Shown piece by piece: positions 23,108-34,349 of a DNA stretch of 64,000 nucleotides. Position 1 is the stretch's first letter. Each line of letters begins with the position of its first letter. The notes under the pieces are model-generated. The model had not been told where the DNA came from. It did not search any database and worked only from the letters and a program-made list of their open reading frames with translations. The position numbers and the translations under genes were made by a program. Origin of the DNA: Microbotryum silenes-acaulis (taxonomy: Eukaryota; Basidiomycota; Microbotryomycetes; Microbotryales; Microbotryaceae); the NCBI GenBank assembly GCA_003665825.1, contig QPFY01000009.1:310001-374000 (forward strand), in the 5' to 3' direction.

Positions 23108-24526
23108 ATGGCTTTGAGAAGCCCAGGTGCCATAGGTGAGCCTACCCTCCTGGCTGCTGTAGTCGATCGCTCGCGTTTGCCACTCGACGACGAACGCGCT
23201 ACTCCGCGCCTCGGAGATGCCATCACCGCGCTCCATACACCATTGCAGCTCCCATACTGACAACTCTAACACTCTCGCACGATGCCAGGCGCCTCTTCAA
23301 CACCAGGCCTGATCCATATCTCGAGTCTCCCGCGGCCCAGCGTCTCGACGCTGACGCGCAGCTCGCCTCGTCACAACGCATCCCGCAAGCACCAACACCA
23401 ACAACACAACAACCACCCATCGGATTCCCCCAAGCAGAACAACAAGGCTACACCTCGGTCCAAGGCTGCGACCAGCACGGCGGATGAGATGACGACGACC
23501 GACGATGAGCCTTTGTTCGTCTCCCTCGCGACGGGGCCTCCGAGTGCTGGAACAAGATCAAGGACAAAAGCACAACGAATGCGACCCCAGCAAGGGGCAC
23601 AACAGGATGTATCGACCTTTGACTACAACCTCGAACAGTCGTCGAGAGAGTACGACTCGGCTTCACCATCGCTCCTGTCCCGCTCGGCACCCCAGCCTTC
23701 CCGTCATCATCTGGAGCAACACCATGATCGGAGCAACGCCCGCCGCAACACCAACAAGAATCGCACCAGTTGTCAAGCAGCGCAGCCTTCGTCATCCTCT
23801 GACGAATGGGATATGCCCACCCCCTCGAACGGTGACTCGACAACAAACGCCGCGTCTTCCCAGCCGCTCAGTTGGCAGCAGGAGCTGCTGACCCAGTCTT
23901 CGTCTGAAAAGACCACTCGACCCAAGAAGAACAACTCCAACACGACCCGAGGTCAACGCACAACGCCGACGAACGCGAACCACTCGACCCACGAAATCTC
24001 TCCCCGCCCTGCAAAGGGTGGTGGCAACAAGCAACAAGGCCAGGGTGCTCGACCGGCATTGACAGCATCTCAATCGGAAGGAACACCGAGTGGGTTGACC
24101 TGGCAACAACAACTTTTGCAGAGTTCCGGTGGAGGTTGTACGAACTCGATCTCGTCGATGCAGACGAGTCAATCGGCAGGGAACGCGACACCGGCCAAGC
24201 TGCGTCGACAACAGCAAAAGGACAACGAAACCTTTGGGATCGGCACGCTCGCGATCGATCAATCCGATTCCGACGCTGCGAACGGCTATCACCACCATCA
24301 CACCAACGGGACGCATGCCCCTCGCACGCCCCAACGCCGATCTGATCGAACCTCGTCCAAGAAGGAAGCTTCGCAACCCATCGCCTTCTCCCCATCCGCC
24401 GAACCTCGATACGCCGGCCCGACGTTCCACAACTCGCCTTTACCGAGCAGTCTCCCTACGCCCAGTTTCATCCTGAGGAAGCAACAGCAACAGCAGCAAC
24501 AATTGCAGCAACAGCAGCAGCAATGA
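23108..24526 (+). CDS. Probable Edc1/PNRC-type mRNA decapping activator
   Basis: Two exons (23108-23135, 23289-24526) give 421 aa. The protein is low-complexity and rich in Ser, Thr, Asn, Gln, Arg. Near the C-terminus it contains YAGPTFHNSPLPSSLPTPSF. In Edc1/PNRC proteins the YAG-x-x-F part activates Dcp2 and the LPxP-type part binds the Dcp1 EVH1 domain. Two copies of an L-(S/T)-WQQ-x-LL motif occur upstream (LSWQQELLTQ and LTWQQQLLQS). The protein ends in a Gln-rich run interrupted by one Leu. A cytoplasmic P-body role is inferred from the motifs alone. The start at 23108 implies a 153-nt intron with a CTAAC branch-like site; an unspliced start at 23282 is the alternative. No globular domain is visible. 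Confidence 0.6.
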
Positions 24527-25522
24527 TGTGGCTCGAGGTTCTTCGGGTGTGCGGTCGCCTATTTATCGTGCGACATACGGATTCCACCTTCCTTTTTCGT
24601 GTACATTCATGCCGGTCATGATCGGTCTCTTTTTAGTTTGGTTTCGTGCCTTGGATGTTGACATCGTCTGTATGATGTACCACCATTTTCGCACGGGGCC
24701 GCCTTCGTCAACCTCGGTTCCCATTCCGATTTTCGACTCGACCGTGTACGGCACATTTCTGACTGGAGCAATGCATTCTCTGTATGAGTGCGAACGACCA
24801 AAACAGCGTTCAGTATCTTCAGTCTTCTCATCGTATCATACCCTCGAACAAGTTCTTCGACAAAGCTCAAACAAAATTGAGTACCTTGTCGGTCGATTTT
24901 CATCCCTCGTCTCGTCCAGCACTGTACTCGTACGTCATCCTCTTCCTCTTGGCCGGTAATGTTCAATCGCATCGCCCGTCAAAGTTCCCTCTTCTGCCGC
25001 ACTCGTAATCAACTGCGATCCGCGCCCTCTGCCCCCATCTTCGCCCTTCGCCATTCGCCCTCTTCTTCCTTTCTCCACCCCAAGATTTCCATCGTCCTCG
25101 TGACAAGTTCCAAGACTTTCAACAGTCTTCTTCCCCATGTTTCTTCCCATTCCCCTCTATAGTCGGATTCTCAACAGTCCCTTCGTTCTCTTTCTCCCGC
25201 GCTCCTACTTTGGCCTCTTCTAGCTTCCCGTCGCGCTTCCGAATGAGGGCTTTCAACAGCCCTTTTCTCCAGACCCCAGTTGCCCTTTACCCTCGATCCT
25301 GCTCCAGTATTTGACCCCCTCTCAAGTTACAAATTTTCTCCTTCCGCGCCGCGAGAAGTTTTGCAATTTCCTCGCCTTTGAAAAGCATGTCCGGGGTTTC
25401 GCGAGTTACATGATCCTCAGTTCAATGCAGCAATTGGCATTATCATCATCATCATCACAATACAAAGCATAGTAGTCTACTCATACCCATCACTTTACCC
25501 TCTTTCACACCCCCATCTCCAT
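24527..25522. other. Intergenic region, pyrimidine-rich
   Basis: About 1 kb between convergent 3' ends. The + strand is very C/T-rich at about 24990-25330, and a (CAT)n microsatellite lies near 25441-25456. No open frame shows a family motif. Confidence 0.5.
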
Positions 25523-26578
25523 CTACCTCATCAGCGCCTCCTCCACCTTCTTCAACACCACTTGCCTCCCCTTCAACCCTACACTAGGGTTTCTACTCAA
25601 TAACCCGTTGGCATGCAATAAAACGCCCCGTTGTCGTTCCCCCAACGTCGTAGCCCCATCCGTCCTCCTAACGCCCAAATAGGCATCATAAGCTTTCTTA
25701 GCCGCCGAAGGTTTGGTCGTCTTCGTTGGAGCGGGAGTGGAGGAAGGTAAGGCGGAGAAATCCAGAGTTGGAATTTGGACGTATTTGGGAATGACCAACG
25801 GAGGTAAAGGACGGGATTCTTCTTGTTTGTTGAAAGGTTTCCTTTCGCGTGGGGAAGCGGAACGAGAGGCCTGGGGTCGTCTAGCTGTAGGCGGCGGGCG
25901 TTGAGGTCCTCCTCGAGCTTGGGAAGGAGGGCCAGATCGCGGTGGGCGCGGTCCGGATGAGGATGAGGAGGAAGGAGTTCGAGATTCTCTTCGTTCGCGA
26001 GGGGTGAAAGTGGCAGCGAAGGACGGATCGCCCGAGGACGATTGAAGACGTTCAGAACGACGTTCATTCGAGCTTGGCAAAGGCGTAGTCGCGCGGGGGA
26101 AACGAGGTGAAGCTCCCGTGTTCGATTGCCGTGCTGTAGGGCTAGGCGCTGAAGAAGCGAGCGCTCCGATTTCTTGGGCATCTTGATCGTATACAACACC
26201 TTGGGCTCTTCGCCGACGGCTCAAGAGACTGCCGAGACCACCTTCACCAATGAAGGCGGGGGGTTGACGAGCTCCTCGCGCGGGTTGAGTAGTCGTAGAT
26301 GAAGGGGTGGCACTCTCCTTCCTCGCTTTGGTCAACTCGATCGCTCGCAACGTCGCTGCCATGGTGGCACCTCCTGCATCGGCGACGTGGAGGATCGATT
26401 GCGGTTGTCGTTGGCGCGATTGTCGTTCGTGGATCGACGGGGTCGTCGAAGAGGAAGAAGACGGCGACGGTGCAGACGAAGGTGAAGTACCAGCGACTTG
26501 GTTGAGTATCCTCGTCGAGGTCGTCAACGAACGCACGAGGAGTCGTTGCGTCGCTGTAGTGGAGGAAACGACGACCAT
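25523..26578 (-). CDS. Unknown protein, possible mitochondrial targeting
   Basis: A single-exon frame of 351 aa that I do not recognise. The N-terminus (MVVVSSTTATQRLLVRSLTT followed by STRILNQ) is rich in Arg, Ser, Thr and hydrophobics without acids, as in mitochondrial presequences. The middle is Ser/Pro/Arg-rich and disordered-looking. The C-terminal third is more ordered (YVQIPTLDFSALP, then KKAYDAYLGVRR, LLSRNPSVGLKGRQVVL) and could hold the conserved part. The start at 26578 is the first ATG; the open frame extends 11 codons further upstream but only to a GTG. It might be a mitochondrial ribosomal or translation factor, but nothing in the sequence proves it. Confidence 0.6.
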   Translation of the reverse strand: MVVVSSTTATQRLLVRSLTTSTRILNQVAGTSPSSAPSPSSSSSTTPSIHERQSRQRQPQSILHVADAGGATMAATLRAIELTKARKESATPSSTTTQPARGARQPPAFIGEGGLGSLLSRRRRAQGVVYDQDAQEIGALASSAPSPTARQSNTGASPRFPRATTPLPSSNERRSERLQSSSGDPSFAATFTPRERRESRTPSSSSSSGPRPPRSGPPSQARGGPQRPPPTARRPQASRSASPRERKPFNKQEESRPLPPLVIPKYVQIPTLDFSALPSSTPAPTKTTKPSAAKKAYDAYLGVRRTDGATTLGERQRGVLLHANGLLSRNPSVGLKGRQVVLKKVEEALMR

Positions 26579-27015
26579 TTTGGTGGGTGTCGCGTGGTGG
26601 GTAGCTCGCACGAAGAGGAAAAGGGATCGACGGTGTGAAGAAGGGCTGAGCGAGGACTGTCGGTAGAATGAGACGCTTTAGTACGGTCCAACAGAGCGAC
26701 GCAGCTGTTGTAGTGGACTTACAGTGCCAATGCTAGCTTGCTGGGCGGGCTGGGAACGGTGCGATTTGGGGCAGCGGCAACAGCAGGGCTCCGTGCGAGG
26801 GCATCCTATGGGCAGGCGACGGAAATTAATTTATCATTGGCTAGTAATAATGGCCCATTGCGAAATGCGCTAAGGCCCGGGCGCACGCGCTTCCTCGCTT
26901 ACACGCTCAACGGCGCTGAGTCGAGGGCTCTTCTGACTCCATCCCAAGGCTCACTCGCCCCGACCCAGCGAACAAATTGCAAACCCTTAAAAACCTTACA
27001 AAAATTATACCTCTA
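26579..27015. other. Intergenic region
   Basis: This is the 5' flank of the orphan gene and the 3' flank of DCTN4. No supported coding frame was found. It is AT-richer near 26820-26870. Confidence 0.4.
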
Positions 27016-29237
27016 TCAACCACTCGAATTGGGAACTATGAAACTCTTCCTCGCCTCGCTCGACCCAGCCGTTGTTCGCGGCGTTACCGTCCCGAGGTTG
27101 AACAATGTCCAGAAAGTGAACGTCTTGACATCCGAAGAAGCCGACTTGGTTCCCCCACCCGTCCCCATCCCACCTTTGACGGGGGACTGGAGGGGTGACC
27201 CGGGCGGTGCAGACGTTGATTCGCCGTTGTGGTAGACGTAAGTGACGAGCATGTTCGCCTATCCGAGAGCCAAGAGTGCCGTCAGTGAGCCGCACCACAC
27301 GTCGACCCCATAGACCAGTTCAACTCACCTTAATAGGCCCAACCGTTTCCCTACCTACAGCAACCTCCATCGCCACCGTCGTCCGATTCATCTTCCTCTC
27401 GACAATCCCCATCGCCGCGTTCCTCGCCCTTTTACTCTTCGGCGCGTCCCCTCCCTCCCCACCTCCTCCACCACCCGCACTCTCCTCGGAATCTTCGTCG
27501 TCCGAGTCCATTCTTTGGTCGTCGTCTTCGAATTCCCATTCTTCCGCGTAAGCCGAGATGGGGAAGTAGCCCGAGGGTAGATTGACTGCGTAAGGAGGGG
27601 GAGCCGTAGCTAGCGTCGATACACCTGAATCGGCCCCTGTATCCGTCCTCGCCGCTCCCACTGCCTTGGTCGAAGCCGTCGGACGAGCTACAGCCAACCG
27701 AACTTGAATAGATTCGTACAGCGGATTCGTGAACGACAATTCGTATGTATACGTCCTCCCCGGTCTGAGCGGTTCCTCATCCATCTCCACCATCCCCTTC
27801 GGGCCACTAATCGAAGCTCCAATCCCACTCCCCCTCGGACCAGCACGACGTAACGAAGCCGTACCCGCCGCAATCGCGCTCAGTCGACTTCCGATCGTTG
27901 CGGGGGGTCGACGGTACACGTCGATGGAAGGGAGGTAGTTGGACGCGACGAGCTTGATCTTGAAGCGGGTCGAGGCGGCTTTCTGTTCAGGCTTGATCAG
28001 GATGTGCTTGCAGATCGGGCAGCGTTTGGATCGTTTGGCTTGAAGTAGCGTTCGGAGAGGTCGAAGTGAGCTGTGGATTGGCGACCCGTCGGGGAATGTG
28101 ATATCAGTACTTGTAGCCTCACGTCCAGAGATGGAAGGAACTCACTCAGCCATGACCCCTCTCAACTCCAACGCGTCCCAGCTATTCGTCCACCTCTTCT
28201 CAAGCGCAGCGACCTGCTCAAAGTCCTGCAAGCTCTCCATCTTGCGTACGAGTTCATCTTCCCGCTCTACTCCCTTCCCTTTCTCCACCGACCCTTTGGC
28301 TGGGACAAGAGCTTCATAAGGCTCCAACTCGTCTCTTGCACCATTGACCGCTTCAGCACCTTTCCCACTCCTCGTCCCCATCCCACCAAGAAGATGAGCA
28401 TAGCGATTCCCCAATCCTGGAATATCCTTGAGGACTGAAGAAGCGATCGTCGACGAGGTCGAAGCGGGCATCGTGCTGGGGGCCAGAGCTCCAGTGGTGG
28501 TCGAGGCTGAGGCGTGGGCTTGTCCTCGTCGGATGTAGGGCTCGAAATGATCTTTGAGCCGATCGAATTCGGTCAGCTCGGATGAACCGTCGTCGAGTTT
28601 CTGCAGTTGTTCTGTTGGAGCCCGGGAATGACGATATTCGGGATCAATATTCAGTGGGTCGGGCCCCAAGTGTTTACAGAGTCCAAAGCACCATCCAGTA
28701 AACTTACGCGCTAGACCGGTCGGCTTATCAAAAACGATTCCAACTGACTTTGAATCCCATCGACAGACGGTGCACGCAAGGAAGTAAGGAGCTTCACCGA
28801 TCGAGGCGGCAGCTGAGGCTGGAGGGTGTGAAGGGTCTGGGTCGGACGGGACCGCCGAGAGAGAGTGCGAGCATTGTGGGCATTGAAAGCAGTTGCGCGC
28901 ACATCTGATGCATCAGGAAAAAGTATTCAGCCGATTATCTCGTGTGCTCTGGTCCCGAGGCGACCTTCCAAGTGAGCTCAGTTCCGCAAACCGACCTGTT
29001 CTTCTCCCCTCGCACCGAAGCAGACGGCACTTCGAACAAGCACGTCGGACAGTACCAACACGCAATCTCGAAAGCGACGCAGGTCGAGCATCTAATCGCA
29101 TCGCATTCCTCGCAAAAGAGTAGGGACGATAGCTCGTGGTGCCCAAACGTCGATAGGGGCGCTTCGGACGGAGGTGGTCGTTTGACGGAGACGGGCTCGC
29201 AGCAGGGGCAGTGGAAGAGGACCCGGTCCGACGACAT
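27016..29237 (-). CDS. Dynactin subunit 4 (p62)
   Basis: Pointed-end subunit of dynactin, the dynein cofactor for microtubule transport and nuclear migration. Five minus-strand exons (29237-28996, 28904-28708, 28611-28146, 28070-27329, 27258-27016) give 629 aa. The N-terminus has the p62 cysteine array: CPCC, FCEECDAIRCSTC, CWYCPTC, CARNCFQCPQCSHSL, and CTVCRWDSKSVG, which are predicted zinc ligands. The middle carries KRSKRCPICKHILIKPE and STRFKIKLVASNYLPS, both diagnostic of the family. The end shows a beta-rich segment with NMLVTYVYHN and FTFWTLFNLG. An acidic Gly-rich insert (about 27440-27510 on the + strand) is lineage-specific. Filamentous-fungal homologues are called Ropy-2-type genes. 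Confidence 0.88.
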
Positions 29238-30732
29238 GGCTCATTGGGTCCCGTCAGTTATGAACACTCGTGTCTAGGATGCTGGGAGATGAAAGGAGTA
29301 CGGCGGTCTCTGTCGGTGGATCCTGGGGAGAGCTGGTGAGGGCGACACGCTGACGCGCTTCAAACGTGTCGTCGTCGGCCACCCGTTCCCCACCGCGCCT
29401 TCACACGCGTCGCAAAACTCACCCAAAACCTCACAAAATGAAAACCACTCAGCTGGCGACTCGTCGGCCCGACTTTGCGAAGCCCAACAATTCTTCGCGC
29501 TGAAAAGCGCAGGTGTAGAGCTCTGACCCACCATAACTGACCGTCTCCTACAGCTGACACGTTTTGGCCTTGTTGGATCATTCGATGCCTCCCTCTGTTC
29601 CGTCGCCTCGAGCAGTCGCCACATCGAAGGCCACCGACCGGCAACAGATTTTGATCCCGCTTGAGCCCGGTGAAACCACATGTGTAAGAGGCTGCAGATT
29701 GACCCAAGCGTTACTTAAAAAATAGTTGATCCTCTGATACTCAAGGGGATGCCAGGACTATTGCCAAAGATTACCATATGAACGAGCCCAGCGAGTGCCA
29801 GGGGCTTGATTGGGTCTCAGCGGGCACCGAATTTCGTCAGCATGCTACTCGACATTCGCCGCATTTCGCACAACCCTCTTGAACCCTAGCATATCCACGG
29901 TGATCGCTCGAGTAACAATTCCCGGCCACGCTCTTCTTCCACGCAGATGTCTTACCACGAAGGAATCCCGAGACCCCGTCCGACGTATATACTCGGGCAA
30001 GGTCGTCCGTCGTCGGCCCATTTTTGTACGGAGCTGTTGTCGGGCGATCGATGTGAGCCTTTTCTCAGGTAGCACCCATCGCGGCCGAATAAGATGTTGT
30101 CTTGACTTTTGGATAGTGCACCTAAGTGTATCCCGCCTAAATATATCGCTACACTCGAATTCTGCAAACGTGCAGTCCACCGATCATCTGGGGAGAAAGA
30201 TGCGGGGCCACGTACTAATAGGAACCGCGTGCCGGCGACGCCTTGCGGCTTGCGGCGGACTCCGGAGACCCGCTAGCACCTCGCTCAAGGTGCAATTCCA
30301 CCACCAACCTTCTCCCACCTACTTCCAGTGACCGGAACCAAGTCCCGTAGCATCAGTAGCGCGAAATAAGCCCCGTCCCCAGCTTCTGTGTAGTCCATTT
30401 CTGTACCTCTCCCTTGTTTCCGGGGGTCCTAAAAATAGTTCCATGAGAAGGTGAGGTTGGGATGGACGGCGAGCCTGCCCGTGTCCCGCGAGGAAAGCGA
30501 GTGATCGGTGGCCCCCTTTCGCCATCTCCTCCGTTTAGTGTGATCAACGACCGTACCACTCCGTCTCCGATTGGTTAGGTCATTCGAGCGGCAGGTGCTA
30601 CGTACGATCTCCTTCTCTTTCCTTCCGTCCACATCTCCACACCCCTTTGAAACCTCGAGCTTTTTCTGGCTCGATACTGGAATCCCCTCACACCACCAGC
30701 CCGACCTCGTTCTCAGCCGGTATTCGACCACG
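29238..30732. other. 1.5-kb intergenic region
   Basis: No recognised gene. Open frames at 29274-29707 (-) and 29810-30331 (+) overlap one another on opposite strands and lack motifs. The last ~160 bp before 30733 are the likely pectinesterase 5' UTR/promoter. Confidence 0.4.
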
Positions 30733-31374
30733 ATGCTCCTCCCCGTCGCACCCTTCAGTTCGGCGCTACTCCTATTCACGAGCGCCGCCCTCTCGCTCCT
30801 CCCGTCGATCGCCGCCAAGCATCCCAACGACAAGCGTCTCGCATGCCAAGGTTTCACCAAGTGCTTTGAGCCCAAGAACTGCCCCCCAGGCACCCTCTAT
30901 GTTTCCCCCACGGATTCCGACGCTCACTTCAAGACCATCTCGGCCGCCATCGCAAGCTTGCCGAGCGATACCTCCGCGAGGACGATCGTCGTCGGCGCTG
31001 GCCACTACCAGGAACAACTCAATGTCACCCGTAACTGTGATCTTTTCGTCTAAGTGAACAATATAGCAGACTCTAATCTGCGATCAATTTCTGCCGAACA
31101 GGTAAGGGGCCGTTGTACCTTTACGTGAGTTAAAGCTTCAGACCCCGCGCTCGGGAGCACATCAACCTTGGGTACTGACGACCAAATTTACGCCTGACCC
31201 AAAACAGGGCCAAACTGGAGGCTCCACCACGAACCAAGTCACCGTCTTCTTCTCCAAGGGTACCACTCAAGTCAACGTCGGTGGCGTCTTCCAATCTTCC
31301 AACATCGACAACGGCGCGACCGCGGTCCTCTCCGTCGCCGCTTCATACAATGCCTCGCTCACCGGCGCGGGATA

Positions 31375-31541
31375 TATTGAAACTGAACAGCGATGTGCTG
31401 AACGAGTTGGCGGCAGGGACGAGCCAATGAGCACGTAATCAAGTGAAGAAGAGGAAGCAAAGACGCGAATAGCGCGCGCGACTAATACAAAGTGGAGACG
31501 CACGTAGTGCGGATTTAAGGCAAGAGTAATTTACTTCAACA
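31375..31541 (-). repeat. Copia 3' LTR (167 bp)
   Basis: On the element strand it begins TGTTGAAGTAAATTAC and ends GTTTCAATA. It is the shorter of the two LTRs, with a single copy of the segment that is duplicated in the other LTR. Confidence 0.92.
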
Positions 31542-32998
31542 CCCCCCCTTGCTCTTGGCCTGAAATTCGCCGAAGGCCAATAGCGTCGCAATGACGCTGG
31601 AAAATCACTCGAGGCAGCGGCTTGGTGAAGATATCGGCCACCATGTCATGGGTAGGGATGTAGCTGACCGAGATCTCTCCATTCCGAACATGCTCCCGAA
31701 CGAAGTGCTCCAACATGCGAAGGTGTTTGGTGCGAGCATGGAAGACCGGGTTCTGGGTGAGCGCGATAGCGCCTTGATTGTCCCCAAGCAGACGAAGAGG
31801 CGACGATGTATCAAGCCCGAGCTCGGTGAGGAGCGAGCGAAGGAAGACTGCCTCCTTGGCAGCGTGCGAAAGACCCAGATACTCGGCTTCCGTAGACGAA
31901 CACGCCACTCGAGGTTGGAGACGAGATGGCCACGATATCGCGCCACCCGCCAGTTTGAACAAGTAGCCCATCGTTGACCTCGACGTGTTCACATCGGATC
32001 CCCAGTCCGAGTCAGAGTACCCCTCGTATCCCAGCAAGGGTTCGTTGTTAGCCACGTAGTGGATGCCCAGATCGAGCAAGCCTTTGATGTACCGAAGGAC
32101 GCGTTTGACAGCCTCGAGAAGCGCTGCCCCCGCTTTGCCAACAAACCGAGAGAGATACCCCACAGCGTGTGCAAGATCGGGTCGGGTGGCAACAACGGCG
32201 TACATGAGGGAGCCGATCATAGAACGATAGGTCGAGTTGTCGGCTTCATCGGGGTCGATCTCGGACGACAGCTGGAGGTTGGCCTCCGTTGGCGATTTGC
32301 AGGGATTACAATCGGACATGCCGAAACAAGCCAACACGTCGACGAGGTATTGTCGCTGCAGGAGGGTGATCCCGCCATCATCATGCCGGACGACCTGAAC
32401 CCCTAGAATCCATTCGGCCGGGCCGAGACGTTTTACGCCGTAAAGGGTGTCGAGTTGATCCAGGACTCGATCAATCTCCCCAAGGTCGGGACCAAAGAAG
32501 AGGAGGTCGTCTACGTAGAGCGCGATGTAGTGATCACCCAAAACGTCGGCGCGCCTGTAAATGCATTCATCGCAGGCGAGGCGGCGGTAGCCGAGATTCG
32601 CTAGAGTGGCGTTGATTGTGTCGTTCCAGACTCGACCGGCTTGCTTGAGCCCGGAGCCCGTAGATGGAACGGTGAAGGCGGAGACACTTGCCGTCATAGC
32701 CTTCGATGCCAGTGGGGACGCGCATGTAGATCTCTTCCTCCAGGACGCCGTGCAGGTAGGCCTTGTCCACGTCGGCTTGTATGATGTGGTGGCCCCTGGA
32801 GGCTGCGTGCGCGACGAGAGCGCGAATGGAGGTGAACTTTGCCGTTGGTGCAAACGTCTTGTCAAAATCACCAGCCCGCTGTGTGCATCCCTGAGCTACG
32901 ATGCGGCTCTTCAACGACACCATTTTGCCCGCCTTATCGCGTTTGGTCCGAAACACGGCGACTCGGCAAGATAGTGGCTGCCCTGGGAACGGAGGCAA
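31531..32998 (-). pseudogene. Copia reverse transcriptase and RNase H region, frameshifted
   Basis: RT begins with [20 protein letters not shown] and continues through [22 protein letters not shown] and SIYGL in one frame. It then moves to another frame with QAGRVWND, the catalytic YVDDLLFF, then RNase H (YSDSDWGSD, SSTEAEYLGLS, DNQGAIALTQNPVFHARTKH). The switch coincides with a perfect 7-bp tandem duplication GAGCCCG at 32647-32653/32654-32660 on the + strand. The product would therefore be truncated before the catalytic site. Confidence 0.88.
31542..31551 (-). promoter_or_regulatory. Polypurine tract
   Basis: On the element strand AGCAAGGGGGGG abuts the 3' LTR start TGTTGAAG. This is the standard position of the plus-strand primer. 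The pol frame reads through it and stops a few bases inside the LTR (31531-31533). Confidence 0.8.
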
Positions 32999-34349
32999 GG
33001 TCGACCACGCTGAACACCTTGAAGTCGTCCTTCATCGAGCGGAACTCCTCGATGGCACCAGCTTTCCAACCTTCCGCATGAGGGTGACGCATGGCTTCCT
33101 TCCAAGTGCTGGGATCGCTGGTGGGAAGCGTGAAAGGATCCTCGGGCTCGGAGAGAGGACGGTCCGCCTTCGAGGTATCGATGCCGGCCTCCGCGAGATT
33201 GGCAACCAGCGCAACAACCTCGTCGCCGAGTGAGAATGCAAAGGCAGAAGGCGTCGAGCGCAAGGATGCGAGGGCTCCGTACCGAGCCGGCGGATTGCGC
33301 GCACGTGGGCGTACGGGTGGCTGCCAGGCGGGGCCAGGGGCGTCGAAACGCAAGGCAGCCGGTGGGCCAACTTGCTCGGGGGGAACAATGACGACCCCGC
33401 TGTCGTCGTCCCCCGCGGCAGGAAGCGGGGACGCTCGGATGCCCGTTGCTCGAGCAGGGAAGTCGTCCTCAAAGAATGTGACGCTGCGGGACTTGAAGAC
33501 CTGTCTCGTGTTGAGGTCGAGCAGTCGGTACCCCTTGGACTCGAGGTCGTAGCCAACGAAGACGAGTGGGATGCCTCGCGGATCGAGCTTGCTGCGCGGC
33601 TCGGTGGTAGCGGCCTTCCACGCTCGACAGCCGAACACGCGTAGATGGCCAGCTGAAGGTTTGGAACCGTACCAACGTGTGTGAGGCGTGATGCCCGAGT
33701 TTGCAGAGTGCGGCGAGCGATTTTTGACGTAGACGTACGTCGCCAATGCCTCGGCCCACAAAGCGTGAGGTAGGCCCGACTGGTGGAGCATTGAGCGGAC
33801 ACCCTCGGTGATCGAGCGATTCGCACGTTCGGCGACTCCATTCTGTTGAGGCGTGTCAGGGATAGAGAGCTGACGAGTAATGCCTTGCTCTTCCAGGAAT
33901 CTGGAGAACTCGTTCGACATGAATTCACCCCCGTTATCCGAGCGGACCGCAAGGACTTTGCGCGACGTGGAGCGCTCCACCTTCGCGAGCCAGGATTTGA
34001 AGGCCGCAAAGGTGTCGGACTTGTGTGACATCGGAATCGCCCACAAATACCGAGAATGGTCGTCCACGATGACGAGAGCGTATCTCGCACCCCCTAATGA
34101 CACGGCACCGTCGAACGCGAGGAGGTCCATGTGGACTCGTTCGAGCGGCTGAGCAGAGCGATTCGATGCGACGGCAGGGAACGGGTGATGCGTAATTTTG
34201 CCAGCTTGGCAAGTGTCACATTTCAAATCCTCGTTCGAATCTACCCCCATGTTGACTCCCGACACGGCTTCAGTCGAAATCAACTGTCGGAGGGCGCGTG
34301 GGTGGAGGTGAGCGAAGCGTCCGTGCAAGACAGACATGGGAACGGCCAC
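32934..34349 (-). pseudogene. Copia integrase region
   Basis: It has the GAG-pre-integrase and HHCC zinc-binding segment (LHGRFAHLHPRAL … CDTCQAGK). The integrase core carries D-D-E residues (VIVDDHSRY, VRSDNGGEF, QQNGVAERANR) and the KLDPRG-x-P-x-VFVGYD copia C-terminal motif. The frame ends early at 32934, just before reverse transcriptase, by a frame change. The methionine at 34349 is internal and not a real start. Confidence 0.85.

Noticed and set aside
23448..24430. Antisense frames opposite the decapping-activator gene
   Set aside because: They are Arg/Ser-rich shadows of a GC-rich, repeat-rich coding strand; the sense strand carries recognisable motifs.
24990..25170. Possible small gene in the C/T-rich stretch
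   Set aside because: The frames are open only because the pyrimidine-rich strand lacks stops; there is no motif and no splice structure.
29810..30331. 173-aa + strand frame before the pectinesterase cluster
   Set aside because: No recognised domain; overlapping antisense frames of similar length indicate chance openness.
31267..31503. Short minus-strand frame across the copia/pectinesterase junction
   Set aside because: It is half LTR and half antisense of exon 3, a junction artefact.
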